Part shown: piece after piece, positions 53,619 to 62,672 of the stretch | How the letters are laid out: every line of letters begins with the position of its first letter | Numbering within the stretch: position 1 is the first letter of the stretch | NCBI RefSeq assembly: GCF_013414345.1 | Contig: NZ_CP058670.1 | Location: forward strand, 620,001 to 684,000 | Length of the DNA: 64,000 bases | DNA from: Microcella indica | Lineage (GTDB): Bacteria > Actinomycetota > Actinomycetes > Actinomycetales > Microbacteriaceae | Reading direction: 5' to 3' | Notes under the pieces: model-generated | What the model was told of the DNA's origin: nothing | Seen by the model: only the letters and a program-made list of their open reading frames with translations | Databases searched by the model: none | Translations under genes and position numbers: made by a program

Positions 53619-54701
53619 GTGAGCGACGTCGTCATTCCCGTGTGGTTCGAGATCGGCTCTCTCATCGTGCTGAGCGCCATCCTTATCGTCGATCTGCTCC
53701 TCGTGATCAAGCGGCCGCACGTGCCGAGCCCGAAGGAGTCGGGGCTGTGGGTCGGGTTCTACGTGACTCTCGCGCTCATCTTCGCCGGGCTCATGTTCCT
53801 CATCGCGGGCGCCGACGCTGGTGGCGAGTTCGTGGCCGGCTGGCTCACCGAATACAGCCTCTCGATCGACAACCTGTTCGTGTTCGTGCTGATCATGGCG
53901 CAGTTCAGCGTTCCTCGGCGCATGCAGCAGCGCGTGCTCATGATCGGCATCATCCTGGCGCTGCTGTTCCGCGGCATCTTCATCCTGCTCGGTGCGGCCC
54001 TCATCGCGAACTTCAGCTGGGTCTTCTACATCTTCGGAGCGTTCCTTCTCGTCACCGCCGCGCAGCAGGCCTTCAGCGGCCGTGAGGACGACGAGGAGCG
54101 CGAGAGCAAGCTCATCGGGTTCCTGCGCAAGCGCATCCCAATCACCGACGAGTACGACGGCATGAAGATGCGCACACGCATCGATGGCAAGGCCTTCTTC
54201 ACGCCCCTGCTCATCGTCCTCATCGCGATCGGCACGACCGATGTGATCTTCGCCCTCGACTCGATTCCCGCGATCTTCGGCATCACCCAGAGCCCGTTCA
54301 TCGTCTTCACGGCGAACGTCTTCGCCCTCATGGGGCTGCGGCAGCTGTACTTCCTGCTCGGGCACCTCGTCGACAAGCTCGAATACCTCAAGTACGGCAT
54401 CGCGTTCATCCTCGCCTTCATCGGCGTCAAGCTCGTGCTGCACGCGCTCCACGAGAACGAGCTGCCCTTCATCAACGGCGGCGAGCACGTGCCCGTGCCC
54501 GAGATCGACACCTGGACGTCGCTCATCGTCATCCTCGTCGCCATGGCGGTGGCGGTCGTGCTGAGCCTGCTCAAGATCCGCCGCGAGGGCCGCTACCTGC
54601 CGACCGCGATCATCGGCAGTGCGGACGACGAGGAGGAGGGGTCCGAAGCCGCGTCTGCTGCGGCGGGGACCGAGAACACCGAGACTCGCAGCGGGCGCTG
54701 A
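53619..54701 (+). CDS. TerC family membrane protein, probable manganese exporter
   Basis: 360-aa protein with about nine membrane spans. Family signature acidic motifs lie in membrane segments: EYSLSIDNLFVFVLIMAQF and GTTDVIFALDSIPAIFGITQ, where the Asp residues probably bind metal. The C-terminus is acidic and Ser/Ala-rich. TerC/Alx proteins export Mn2+ or protect against tellurite. GTG at 53619 with GAAAGG upstream is favoured. The riboswitch upstream supports manganese as ligand. Confidence 0.9.
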   Translation: MSDVVIPVWFEIGSLIVLSAILIVDLLLVIKRPHVPSPKESGLWVGFYVTLALIFAGLMFLIAGADAGGEFVAGWLTEYSLSIDNLFVFVLIMAQFSVPRRMQQRVLMIGIILALLFRGIFILLGAALIANFSWVFYIFGAFLLVTAAQQAFSGREDDEERESKLIGFLRKRIPITDEYDGMKMRTRIDGKAFFTPLLIVLIAIGTTDVIFALDSIPAIFGITQSPFIVFTANVFALMGLRQLYFLLGHLVDKLEYLKYGIAFILAFIGVKLVLHALHENELPFINGGEHVPVPEIDTWTSLIVILVAMAVAVVLSLLKIRREGRYLPTAIIGSADDEEEGSEAASAAAGTENTETRSGR

Positions 54702-54732
54702 GCCGAGCATCCCCCGGTGGTAACCTGGCTCC

Positions 54733-54780
54733 ATGCAGCGCGAGCGGTTCCTTCTCCTTCGTCGCCGCGGCGAGTCCTGA
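54733..54780 (+). CDS. leucine-type leader peptide of the leuCD operon
   Basis: 15-codon frame MQRERFLLLRRRGES with three consecutive Leu codons (CTT CTC CTT). Its ATG lies 6 bases after a TAACCT -10 box (54721-54726), so the peptide would be translated from the very 5' end. It is followed by GC-rich complementary segments GCCGCGGCGA, CTCGCCGCGG and CCGCG/CGCGG (54761-54817) that could form alternative hairpins before leuC. This fits ribosome-mediated attenuation by leucyl-tRNA supply; no T-rich terminator tail is seen. Confidence 0.6.
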   Translation: MQRERFLLLRRRGES

Positions 54781-54856
54781 TCACCCCAGGTCGCATTCTC
54801 GCCGCGGAGTCTCGACGCGGCCGCTTCGATTCGAACTGCTAGAAGGGTGACCACCC

Positions 54857-56347
54857 ATGACGACCGATTCCGTGAGCACGACGACTGACCGGCCCCGCAC
54901 TCTCGCCGAGAAGGTCTGGGCCTCCCACCTCGTCGCCGAAGGCGCGAAGGGCGAGCCCGACCTGCTCTACATCGACCTGCACCTCGTGCACGAGGTCACG
55001 AGCCCGCAGGCCTTCGACGGCCTCCGTCTCGCCGGCCGTCCTGTGCGCCGCCCCGACCTGACGATCGCGACGGAAGACCACAACACTCCGACGCTCGCGA
55101 TCGACAAGCCCATCGCCGAGCCGACGAGCCGCAAGCAGATCGAGACGCTGCGCGCCAACGCGAAGGAGTTCGGGATTCGCCTGCACTCGCTCGGCGATGT
55201 CGAGCAGGGCATCGTGCACGTCGTCGGCCCGCAGCTGGGCCTCACGATGCCGGGCATCACGGTAGTGTGCGGCGACAGCCACACATCCACCCACGGCGCA
55301 TTCGGCGCCCTCGCCATGGGCATCGGCACGAGCGAGGTCGAGCACGTGCTCGCCACCCAGACGCTGCCCCTCAAGCCGTTCAAGACCATGGCGATCACGG
55401 TCGAGGGCGAGCTCAAGCCCGGCGTGACGGCGAAAGACATCATCCTCGCCGTCATCGCCAAGATCGGCACGGGCGGCGGGCAGGGCTACGTGCTCGAATA
55501 CCGCGGCTCGGCGATTCGCGCCCTCTCCATGGATGGCCGCATGACGATCTGCAACATGTCGATCGAGGCGGGTGCGCGGGCAGGCATGGTCGCCCCCGAC
55601 GAGACGACCTACGCCTACCTCAAGGGTCGCCCGCACGCTCCGGAAGGAGCCGACTGGGATGCAGCGGTCGAGTACTGGAACACGCTGCGCACCGATGACG
55701 ACGCCCTGTTCGACGCCGAGGTGTACCTCGACGCGAACGAGCTCGAGCCCTTCGTCACGTGGGGCACCAACCCCGGTCAGGGAGTCTCGCTGAGCGAGAG
55801 CGTTCCCGACCCCGCGACGATCATCGACGCCAACGAGCGTGCCGCGGCCGAGCGCGCCCTCGAGTACATGGACCTCGCCGCGGGCACGCCCATGAAGCAG
55901 ATTCCCGTCGACGCCGTGTTCATGGGCTCCTGCACCAACAGCCGGCTCGACGACCTGCGCGCGTTCACCTCGATCATCAAGGGCCAGAAGAAGGCCGAGG
56001 GTGTTCGCGTCATGGTCGTTCCCGGCTCTGCGCGCGTGCGTCTCGAAGCGGAGGCCGAAGGGCTCGACAAGATCGTCGAGGAGTTCGGTGCTGAATGGCG
56101 CTTCGCGGGCTGCTCCATGTGCCTGGGCATGAACCCCGACCAGCTCGCCCCGGGGGAGCGCTGCGCCTCCACGAGCAACCGCAACTTCGAGGGTCGGCAG
56201 GGCAAGGGCGGTCGCACCCACCTCGTGAGCCCGCTCGTCGCGGCGGCCACGGCCATCCGGGGCACGCTCTCGAGCCCGGCCGACCTGCTCGCGGACGGCA
56301 TTGCCGTCGATACTGAGTACACGGGCGTCGAGGGGGTGAGCGCGTAG
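54857..56347 (+). CDS. leuC: 3-isopropylmalate dehydratase large subunit
   Basis: 496-aa aconitase-family enzyme isomerising 2- to 3-isopropylmalate in leucine biosynthesis with LeuD. The [4Fe-4S] ligand cysteines are in [14 protein letters not shown] region (catalytic surrounding), [13 protein letters not shown] and [25 protein letters not shown] and [13 protein letters not shown] are conserved. It has standard length. Expression is probably tuned by the leader peptide at 54733. The stop overlaps leuD by one base. Confidence 0.97.
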   Translation: MTTDSVSTTTDRPRTLAEKVWASHLVAEGAKGEPDLLYIDLHLVHEVTSPQAFDGLRLAGRPVRRPDLTIATEDHNTPTLAIDKPIAEPTSRKQIETLRANAKEFGIRLHSLGDVEQGIVHVVGPQLGLTMPGITVVCGDSHTSTHGAFGALAMGIGTSEVEHVLATQTLPLKPFKTMAITVEGELKPGVTAKDIILAVIAKIGTGGGQGYVLEYRGSAIRALSMDGRMTICNMSIEAGARAGMVAPDETTYAYLKGRPHAPEGADWDAAVEYWNTLRTDDDALFDAEVYLDANELEPFVTWGTNPGQGVSLSESVPDPATIIDANERAAAERALEYMDLAAGTPMKQIPVDAVFMGSCTNSRLDDLRAFTSIIKGQKKAEGVRVMVVPGSARVRLEAEAEGLDKIVEEFGAEWRFAGCSMCLGMNPDQLAPGERCASTSNRNFEGRQGKGGRTHLVSPLVAAATAIRGTLSSPADLLADGIAVDTEYTGVEGVSA

Positions 56348-56943
56348 TGGACAAGGTCACAACCGTCACCGGCGTCGCCGTGCCCCTGCGGCGCTCCAAC
56401 GTCGACACCGATCAGATCATCCCCGCCGTCTTCCTCAAGCGCGTCACGAAGACCGGCTACGACGACGGGCTCTTCCACGAGTGGCGGAAGGACCCGCAGT
56501 TCATCCTCAACCGCCCCGAGTACGCCGGCGCTCGCATCCTCATCACGGGCTCCGACTTCGGCACCGGCTCGAGCCGCGAGCACGCCGTGTGGGCTCTGCG
56601 CGACTTCGGCTTCGCCGCCGTGATCAGCCCCAAGTTCGCCGACATCTTCCGCGGCAACGCTGGCAAGCAGGGGCTGCTCGCCGGCCAGGTCGACGAGGCG
56701 ACGGTCGAGCAGTTCTGGGCCGAGCTCGAGGCGAGCCCCGGCATGGAGGCGACGGTCGACCTCGAGGCCCGCACCGTGACGGTGGGGAATATCACGGCCC
56801 CGTTCGAGATTGACGATTACACGCGCTGGCGCCTGCTCGAAGGGCTCGACGACATCGCGCTCACGCTGCGCGACGAGCAGGCGATCACCGATTTCGAAGC
56901 CCGCCGCGAAAGCTGGCGGCCGACGACTCTGCCCGCTCGCTGA
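56347..56943 (+). CDS. leuD: 3-isopropylmalate dehydratase small subunit
   Basis: 198-aa small subunit. Swivel-domain blocks [38 protein letters not shown] and [19 protein letters not shown] (part of GNAGKQGLL) are typical. GTG at 56347 overlaps the leuC stop, giving coupled translation and a balanced complex. The C-terminus ([16 protein letters not shown]) is normal for actinobacteria. Confidence 0.97.
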   Translation: MDKVTTVTGVAVPLRRSNVDTDQIIPAVFLKRVTKTGYDDGLFHEWRKDPQFILNRPEYAGARILITGSDFGTGSSREHAVWALRDFGFAAVISPKFADIFRGNAGKQGLLAGQVDEATVEQFWAELEASPGMEATVDLEARTVTVGNITAPFEIDDYTRWRLLEGLDDIALTLRDEQAITDFEARRESWRPTTLPAR

Positions 56944-56981
56944 CGCGGGCGGCGCAGAGACAACGCACCAGGAAAGGGCGC

Positions 56982-58349
56982 ATGAACTCGCTCACCCAGG
57001 ATTCGCAGAAGGCCGCCGCACGCGTCGGTCTCGTCTCCGACAGCATCACCATCCACGGCGGCAAGCCGCTGCGGGGTCGCGTGGAAGTGCGCGGCGCCAA
57101 GAACCTCGTCACCAAGGCGATGGTCGCCTCTCTGCTCGCCGACACCCCCAGCACTCTCAAGGGCGTGCCCGAGATCAGCGACGTCGCCGTCGTGAGCGGG
57201 CTGCTCAAGGCGCACGGGGTCGCGATCGACTCCTCCGCGCCCGGCGTGCTCACGCTCGACCCGAGCAACGTGGTCGGCGCGCACTTCGCCGAGATCGACG
57301 CGCACGCCGGCTCGAGCCGCATCCCGATCCTGTTCTGCGGCCCCCTCCTGCACCAGCTCGGCGAGGCCTTCATCCCCGACCTCGGCGGCTGCCGCATCGG
57401 CGACCGCCCCATCGACTTCCACCTCAACGCCCTGCGCGCCTTCGGGGCGGTCGTCGAGAAGTCGTACCAGGGCATCCACCTCACGGCGCCCCACAAGCTC
57501 GTCGGCGCCGATATCGACCTGCCGTTCCCGAGCGTCGGGGCGACCGAGCAGGTGCTCCTCACGGCGGTGCGGGCGGAGGGCACGACCGAGCTCAAGAACG
57601 CCGCGATCGAGCCCGAGATCATGGACCTCATCGCGATCCTGCAGAAGATGGGCGCGATCATCTCGGTCGAGCCCAACCGCGTCATCGTCATCGAGGGCGT
57701 GGAGACGCTGCGCGGCTACAACCACACCGCGATCTTCGACCGCAACGAGGCCGCGAGCTGGGCGGCGGCGGCGCTCGCGACGGGCGGCGACATCACTGTC
57801 GGCGGTGCGACGCAGCAAGAGCTCATGACCTTCCTCAACGTCTACCGCAAGGTCGGCGGCGAATTCGACGTGCTCGAGGACGGCATCCGCTTCTGGCACC
57901 CTGGAGGCCCGCTCAAGCCCGTCATGATCGAGACGGATGTGCACCCCGGCTTCATGACGGACTGGCAGCAGCCGCTCATCGTGGCCCTCACCCAGGCGGA
58001 GGGCGAGTCGGTCGTGCACGAGACGGTGTACGAGAACCGCTTCGGCTTCACGGAGGCGCTCAACGAGATGGGCGCGAACATCGTCGTGCACCAGTCGGGG
58101 CTCGCCTCCATCACGCGCCGCGTGCCGCGCCGACCGCTCGAGCAGGCCGCTGTCATCACGGGGCCGACCCCGTTGCACGGCGCCGACGTGCGTGTGCCCG
58201 ACCTGCGCGGCGGCTTCAGCCACCTCATCGCCGCGCTCGCGGCGGAGGGCACGTCGACGGTGAGCAACGTGGGCATCATCAGCCGCGGCTACGAGCTGTT
58301 CATCGACAAGCTGCGGCAGCTGGGCGCCGACTTCGAGCTGCCCTCCTGA
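56982..58349 (+). CDS. murA: UDP-N-acetylglucosamine 1-carboxyvinyltransferase
   Basis: 455-aa enolpyruvyl transferase catalysing the first committed step of peptidoglycan precursor synthesis. The catalytic Cys is retained in DLGGCRIGDRPIDFH (Cys137), so fosfomycin sensitivity at the target is expected. Other blocks: RGAKNLVTKAMVASLLADTP, and FPSVGATEQVLL. The N-terminus has about 18 extra residues before the enzyme fold. It lies 38 bases after leuD, likely in the same operon region. Confidence 0.95.
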   Translation: MNSLTQDSQKAAARVGLVSDSITIHGGKPLRGRVEVRGAKNLVTKAMVASLLADTPSTLKGVPEISDVAVVSGLLKAHGVAIDSSAPGVLTLDPSNVVGAHFAEIDAHAGSSRIPILFCGPLLHQLGEAFIPDLGGCRIGDRPIDFHLNALRAFGAVVEKSYQGIHLTAPHKLVGADIDLPFPSVGATEQVLLTAVRAEGTTELKNAAIEPEIMDLIAILQKMGAIISVEPNRVIVIEGVETLRGYNHTAIFDRNEAASWAAAALATGGDITVGGATQQELMTFLNVYRKVGGEFDVLEDGIRFWHPGGPLKPVMIETDVHPGFMTDWQQPLIVALTQAEGESVVHETVYENRFGFTEALNEMGANIVVHQSGLASITRRVPRRPLEQAAVITGPTPLHGADVRVPDLRGGFSHLIAALAAEGTSTVSNVGIISRGYELFIDKLRQLGADFELPS

Positions 58350-58415
58350 GCTGCTCGCACCGTCATGACCGACTCCATTCCTGCGCCGGCATTCGTCACG
58401 CACTAGCCTGTACCC

Positions 58416-59201
58416 GTGACTGACGCCACCCCCGCGACCGTCGACGACGACGGCCGCCCCGCGCGCCGTCGACGCCGGGAGAAGACCGCACTCTGGTACG
58501 TGATCGCGGCCCTGTGCCTCCCGCTCCTGACCCTCATGGCGCGGTTCCCCGTCATCGACGGCCACAAGCTTCCCCGTCAGGGCGCCTTCATCCTCGCGCC
58601 CAACCACTACAGCGAGATCGACCCCGTCATCATGGGCCGCTTCATGTGGAAGCTCGGGCGGGTTCCGCGCTTTCTCGCGAAAGCCTCCGTCTTCCGTGTT
58701 CCCGTGCTCGGTGCGATCCTGCGCTGGTCCGGTCAGATTCCGGTGGAGCGGGAGGGGCGGGGGCGGCCGGATGCTCCGCTCAAGGCGGCGCAGCAGCTCG
58801 TCGATCGCGAGCTCGCGATCATCATCTACCCCGAGGGCACCCTCACGCGCGACCCCGACCTGTGGCCCATGCGGGGCAAGAGCGGCGCGGTGCGCATGGC
58901 GCTCACCGCGGGCGTGCCGATCATTCCCGCCGCGCACTGGGGCACGCAGCAGATCATGGCGCGCTACTCGAAGAAGATCAGCTTCTTCCCCCGCAAGACC
59001 ATCTACTGCAAGATCGGCGATCCCGTCGACCTGAGCGACCTCGAGGGGCGTCCGCTCGACTCGGCGACGCTCGCCGAGGGCACGCGTCGCGTCATGACGG
59101 CGATCGCCGACCTGCTCGGCGACCTGCGCGACGAGCAGCCGCCGGCGGAGCGCTGGGATCCCGCGAAGAACAACCAGGCCGAGACGGGCCGCTTTGAGTG
59201 A
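58416..59201 (+). CDS. 1-acyl-sn-glycerol-3-phosphate acyltransferase (PlsC-like)
   Basis: 261-aa membrane-associated acyltransferase that makes phosphatidic acid from lysophosphatidate. The active motif NHYSEIDP is the HX4D box, and YPEGTLTRD binds glycerol phosphate. One N-terminal hydrophobic segment (LWYVIAALCLPLLTLMARF) anchors it. Leaderless promoter TAGCCT at 58404-58409, 6 bases before GTG. It overlaps gpsA by 8 bases, linking two consecutive steps of phospholipid synthesis. Confidence 0.92.
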   Translation: MTDATPATVDDDGRPARRRRREKTALWYVIAALCLPLLTLMARFPVIDGHKLPRQGAFILAPNHYSEIDPVIMGRFMWKLGRVPRFLAKASVFRVPVLGAILRWSGQIPVEREGRGRPDAPLKAAQQLVDRELAIIIYPEGTLTRDPDLWPMRGKSGAVRMALTAGVPIIPAAHWGTQQIMARYSKKISFFPRKTIYCKIGDPVDLSDLEGRPLDSATLAEGTRRVMTAIADLLGDLRDEQPPAERWDPAKNNQAETGRFE

Positions 59202-60276
59202 CGAGGGCGCGTCACGCGAGCATCCGCCTCTGACGGAAGCGGTGCGATTGCCGCTGCCGAACCTCGATGCTGACGCGCCGCGCGTCGCCGTGCTCGGCGC
59301 CGGCTCGTGGGGCACGACGTTCGCGAAGATCCTCGCCGATGGCGGTGCCGACGTCGTCATGTGGGCGCGCCGGCGCGAGGTCGCGCAGGAGATCACCGAG
59401 ACCCACCGCAACAGCGGCTACCTGCCCGGCATCAACCTGCCCGGCAATCTGCGCGGCCACGACTCGCTCGAGCACGTGCTCGCGGGTGCCGAGCAGGTGT
59501 ACCTCTCGGTGCCGAGCCAGAGCTTGCGCGCCAACCTCGCCTCGATTCGCGACATCGTGCCCGCCGACGTGCCCGTCGTGAGCCTCATGAAGGGGGTCGA
59601 GAAGGGCAGCGGGCTGCGCATGAGCGAGGTGATCCGCGACGAGCTGCGCATCGACGAGGAGCGCATCGCCGTCGTGAGCGGCCCCAACCTGGCCCTCGAG
59701 ATCGCGAAGCGCCAGCCGACCGCGGCCGTCGTCTCGAGCGCCCACCGCGACACCGCCGTCGCCGTCGCGCAGGTCGCGTCGAACGAGTACTTCCGCTGCT
59801 TCGTCAACACCGACGTCGTCGGCACCGAGTTCGGGGGAGTGCTCAAGAACCTCATCGCCGTGGCCGTGGGCATCGCCGACGGCGTGGGCTACGGCGAGAA
59901 CACGAAGGCATCGATCATCACCCGCGGGCTTGTCGAGATCACCGACTTCGCGGTCGCGTTCGGCGGCCGCTCCGAGACCATGACGGGGCTCGCGGGTCTC
60001 GGCGACCTCATCGCGACGTGCGAATCCCCGCTCTCGCGCAACAACACGGCGGGCCGTCTGCTCGGTCAGGGCTACGCCTTCGCGCAAGTGATCGCCCAGA
60101 TGAACCAGACCGCAGAGGGTCTCTCCTCCGTCGGCCCGATTCTCGAACTGGCATCCACCAAGGGCGTCTCGATGCCGATCGTCGCGCAGGTCGCGCGTGT
60201 GCTCGAGGGAACCCTCGACCCGCGCGAGCTCGCCCCGCACCTCGCCACGGATTCCGACGAGCCTCAAGGGGAGTGA
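59194..60276 (+). CDS. gpsA: glycerol-3-phosphate dehydrogenase (NAD(P)+)
   Basis: 360-aa enzyme reducing dihydroxyacetone phosphate to sn-glycerol-3-phosphate for phospholipids. NAD-binding VAVLGAGSWGTTFAKILAD, substrate-site SGPNLALEIAK, LKNLIAVAVGIADG and GLAGLGDLIATC are diagnostic. The TTG at 59194 overlaps plsC and adds about 28 non-conserved residues before the Rossmann motif; a later start is possible but none with a better site is obvious. Feeds PlsC. Confidence 0.95.
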   Translation: MSDEGASREHPPLTEAVRLPLPNLDADAPRVAVLGAGSWGTTFAKILADGGADVVMWARRREVAQEITETHRNSGYLPGINLPGNLRGHDSLEHVLAGAEQVYLSVPSQSLRANLASIRDIVPADVPVVSLMKGVEKGSGLRMSEVIRDELRIDEERIAVVSGPNLALEIAKRQPTAAVVSSAHRDTAVAVAQVASNEYFRCFVNTDVVGTEFGGVLKNLIAVAVGIADGVGYGENTKASIITRGLVEITDFAVAFGGRSETMTGLAGLGDLIATCESPLSRNNTAGRLLGQGYAFAQVIAQMNQTAEGLSSVGPILELASTKGVSMPIVAQVARVLEGTLDPRELAPHLATDSDEPQGE

Positions 60277-60297
60277 CGCCTCGGTAGGCTGGCTCTC

Positions 60298-61047
60298 GTG
60301 ATCACGACCCTCGCTGGCGGCCGCGTCCTCGCCGAGAAGCACGGGGCGACCCCTCCGACGGTCGTCGCCTTGCACGGCTGGGCGCGCGACGGCACCGACT
60401 TCGGCACGATCGTCTCGGGCCTCGACGCGGTGTGCCTGCACCTTCCCGGGTTCGGGCCGGCTCCGGCGCCCGACGAGGTGTGGGGCAGCGAGGATTACGC
60501 CGAACTCGTCGCCGAGGCGGTCGCCGCCTACGCGCCCGTGATCATCGTCGGGCACTCGTTCGGCGGCCGCGTCGCGGCACGTCTGGCTGCTCGCCGCCCC
60601 GAGCTCGTGCGCGGCCTCATTCTCACCGGTGTGCCGCTGCTGCGCCTGCAGGCACCGGTCGCCCCGCCACTGGGCTACCGCGTGGCGCGCTGGGCGAATC
60701 GGCGCGGTCTGCTGAGCGACGAGCGCATGGATGCTCTGCGCAACGAGCGCGGATCCGCCGACTATCGCGCCGCCGAGGGCGTGCTGCGCGGCGTCCTGGT
60801 GCGAGTGGTCAACGAGTCGTACGACGAGGAGCTCGACGAGCTTGCCGCGGGCACGGTGCCCGTGCGCTTCGTGTGGGGCGAGCACGACACGGCGGCGCCG
60901 ACGGAGGCTGGGCGGCTGGCTGCCGAGCGAGTCGGGTCGCCGTTCCGCATCGTGCCGGGCAGCGCCCACCTGCTCGAGGGCGACCTCGAACTGGCCGTGC
61001 GCGAGGAGCTTCTCGCGCTCATCGCCGAGACCGCGGAGCAGGGCTGA
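60298..61047 (+). CDS. alpha/beta hydrolase
   Basis: 249-aa alpha/beta hydrolase. The oxyanion segment is VVALHGWARDGTDF, nucleophile Ser in IIVGHSFGGRVAARL, acid Asp in VWGEHDTAAPTE and His in PGSAHLLEGD. No substrate is apparent. A TAGGCT -10 box (60285-60290) ends 7 bases before the GTG. It overlaps the Mur ligase gene by one base (TGATG), so the two are cotranscribed. Confidence 0.9.
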   Translation: MITTLAGGRVLAEKHGATPPTVVALHGWARDGTDFGTIVSGLDAVCLHLPGFGPAPAPDEVWGSEDYAELVAEAVAAYAPVIIVGHSFGGRVAARLAARRPELVRGLILTGVPLLRLQAPVAPPLGYRVARWANRRGLLSDERMDALRNERGSADYRAAEGVLRGVLVRVVNESYDEELDELAAGTVPVRFVWGEHDTAAPTEAGRLAAERVGSPFRIVPGSAHLLEGDLELAVREELLALIAETAEQG

Positions 61048-62645
61048 TGGCCGGCATCGTCGCCTCGGTGCTCTATCTGCCCTTCGTGGTCACAGCAAGC
61101 GTCCTCGGGGCGCTCGCGGCGATCTTCATCGCGGGCCGCTGGGTGCGCGTCGCCCAGCGCGAGCACTACGTACCCGGCTCGGTGTCGCGCATGGCCTGGC
61201 TGTGGCTGCGCCGCGAGCCAGGGTCCGGCCCCGCGACGGCCGTTGTCATCGTGGCGATCGCGGTGGCGGTGCTCGTGCCGATTCCCGCCCTGCAGGCGCT
61301 CCCGCTCCCCGCCATCGTCCTGCTGGGCCTGCTGCCCTTCGGGCTGGGGTTCCGGGGCACCTCGAAGCCTCTCGCGGTCACGTCGCGCGTGAAGCGACTG
61401 CTCGTGGTGTGGATAGTTCTGCATCTCGCGGTCGGCGTGGCGCTCACACTCCTCCTCGGCCCCGCAGGCCCAGCGTTGACGCTCCTGTTGAGCGCGCCGC
61501 TCACCGATCTCGCGCTCGCGATCATGTCGCCCATCGAGAAGTCCGCCTCGCAGCGGTACGTAGCCGCGGCGAAGAAGCGGCTCGCCCAGGTGCGGCCGAC
61601 GGTCGTGGCGATCACCGGGTCCTACGGCAAGACGAGCACGAAGAACTACGTGGCCCACCTGCTGAGCGCCACGTTCACGACGGTCGCGAGCCCAGCATCC
61701 TTCAACAATCGCTTGGGGCTCGCCCGGTCGGTGAATGACAAGCTCGTGCCGGGCACCGAGATGTTCGTCGCGGAGATGGGCATGGATGCTCCCGGCCAGA
61801 TCGCGGAGCTGTGCGAGCACTTCCCGCCCGACATCGCGGCCATCACGGTCATCGGTGAAGGCCACCTGCAGCGCATGCGCACGACGGACGCGATTCTGCA
61901 GGAGAAGTCGACGATCACCGATCGTGCGCGCACGGTCGTGCTGCCGATCGATGACGCGCGCCTCGCGGCTCTTGCCGCCTCCGACCGCATGAACGGCAAG
62001 CGGGTCGTCACGGTCAGCTGCGTGCCGGGTACGGACGCCGACGTGGTGCTGTCTCCTGCATCGGGCGATGCGGGGGCCACGATCGTTCTCGGCCGGGGTG
62101 GCGAGCCGGTGCCGGTGACCATCGCGAGCACGGGCCACGCCGTCAACGTCGCGGTTGCGTCGGGCATCGCCCTCGCCGCGGGTGTGCCCGGCGCTGTCAT
62201 CGCGTCGCGCCTCGGCGCGCTGCCGGGCTCGCAGCACCGCGCCGAGGTGCAGCAGTCACCGAGCGGAGCGCTCGTGATCGACGACACCTACAACGCGAAC
62301 CCTGTCGGGTCGCTGCGCGCGCTCGAGAGCGCGGCGGCGCTCGCCGCCGAGCGGGGCGGCCCTCTCGTCGTCGTGACGCCGGGCATGGTCGAGCTCGGCC
62401 CCGTGCAGGCCGAGCGCAACCACGCGTTCGGCGCCGCGATCGGTGCTGTCGGAGCGCGACTGTTCGCGGTCGCACGCACCAACCGGGCCGCTCTGCTCGC
62501 GGGCTACGCGAGCACGGCGACGGCGGAGGCGCTCGGGGCGGACGCCGTGCGCTCGCGCGAGCACGCGGTCGCCGAGGCGGTCACGGTCGCGGGGGAGCGG
62601 GGCGTTATCCTCTATGAGAACGACTTGCCCGATCACTATCCGTGA
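61047..62645 (+). CDS. membrane-anchored Mur ligase (MurF-like)
   Basis: 532-aa protein with three or four N-terminal membrane helices (residues about 5-160) followed by a Mur ligase ATPase and C-terminal domain. The P-loop is AITGSYGKTSTKNYVAHLLS; later EMGMDAPGQIAELCEHFPPD and LVIDDTYNANPVGSLRALES match MurF. Soluble MurF lacks the membrane region. It may ligate an amino acid or dipeptide to a wall or lipid-linked precursor. It sits directly before ddl, suggesting a wall-linked task. Confidence 0.85.
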   Translation: MAGIVASVLYLPFVVTASVLGALAAIFIAGRWVRVAQREHYVPGSVSRMAWLWLRREPGSGPATAVVIVAIAVAVLVPIPALQALPLPAIVLLGLLPFGLGFRGTSKPLAVTSRVKRLLVVWIVLHLAVGVALTLLLGPAGPALTLLLSAPLTDLALAIMSPIEKSASQRYVAAAKKRLAQVRPTVVAITGSYGKTSTKNYVAHLLSATFTTVASPASFNNRLGLARSVNDKLVPGTEMFVAEMGMDAPGQIAELCEHFPPDIAAITVIGEGHLQRMRTTDAILQEKSTITDRARTVVLPIDDARLAALAASDRMNGKRVVTVSCVPGTDADVVLSPASGDAGATIVLGRGGEPVPVTIASTGHAVNVAVASGIALAAGVPGAVIASRLGALPGSQHRAEVQQSPSGALVIDDTYNANPVGSLRALESAAALAAERGGPLVVVTPGMVELGPVQAERNHAFGAAIGAVGARLFAVARTNRAALLAGYASTATAEALGADAVRSREHAVAEAVTVAGERGVILYENDLPDHYP

Positions 62646-62672
62646 TCCCAGAACCCACTGATTAAGGTGCAC

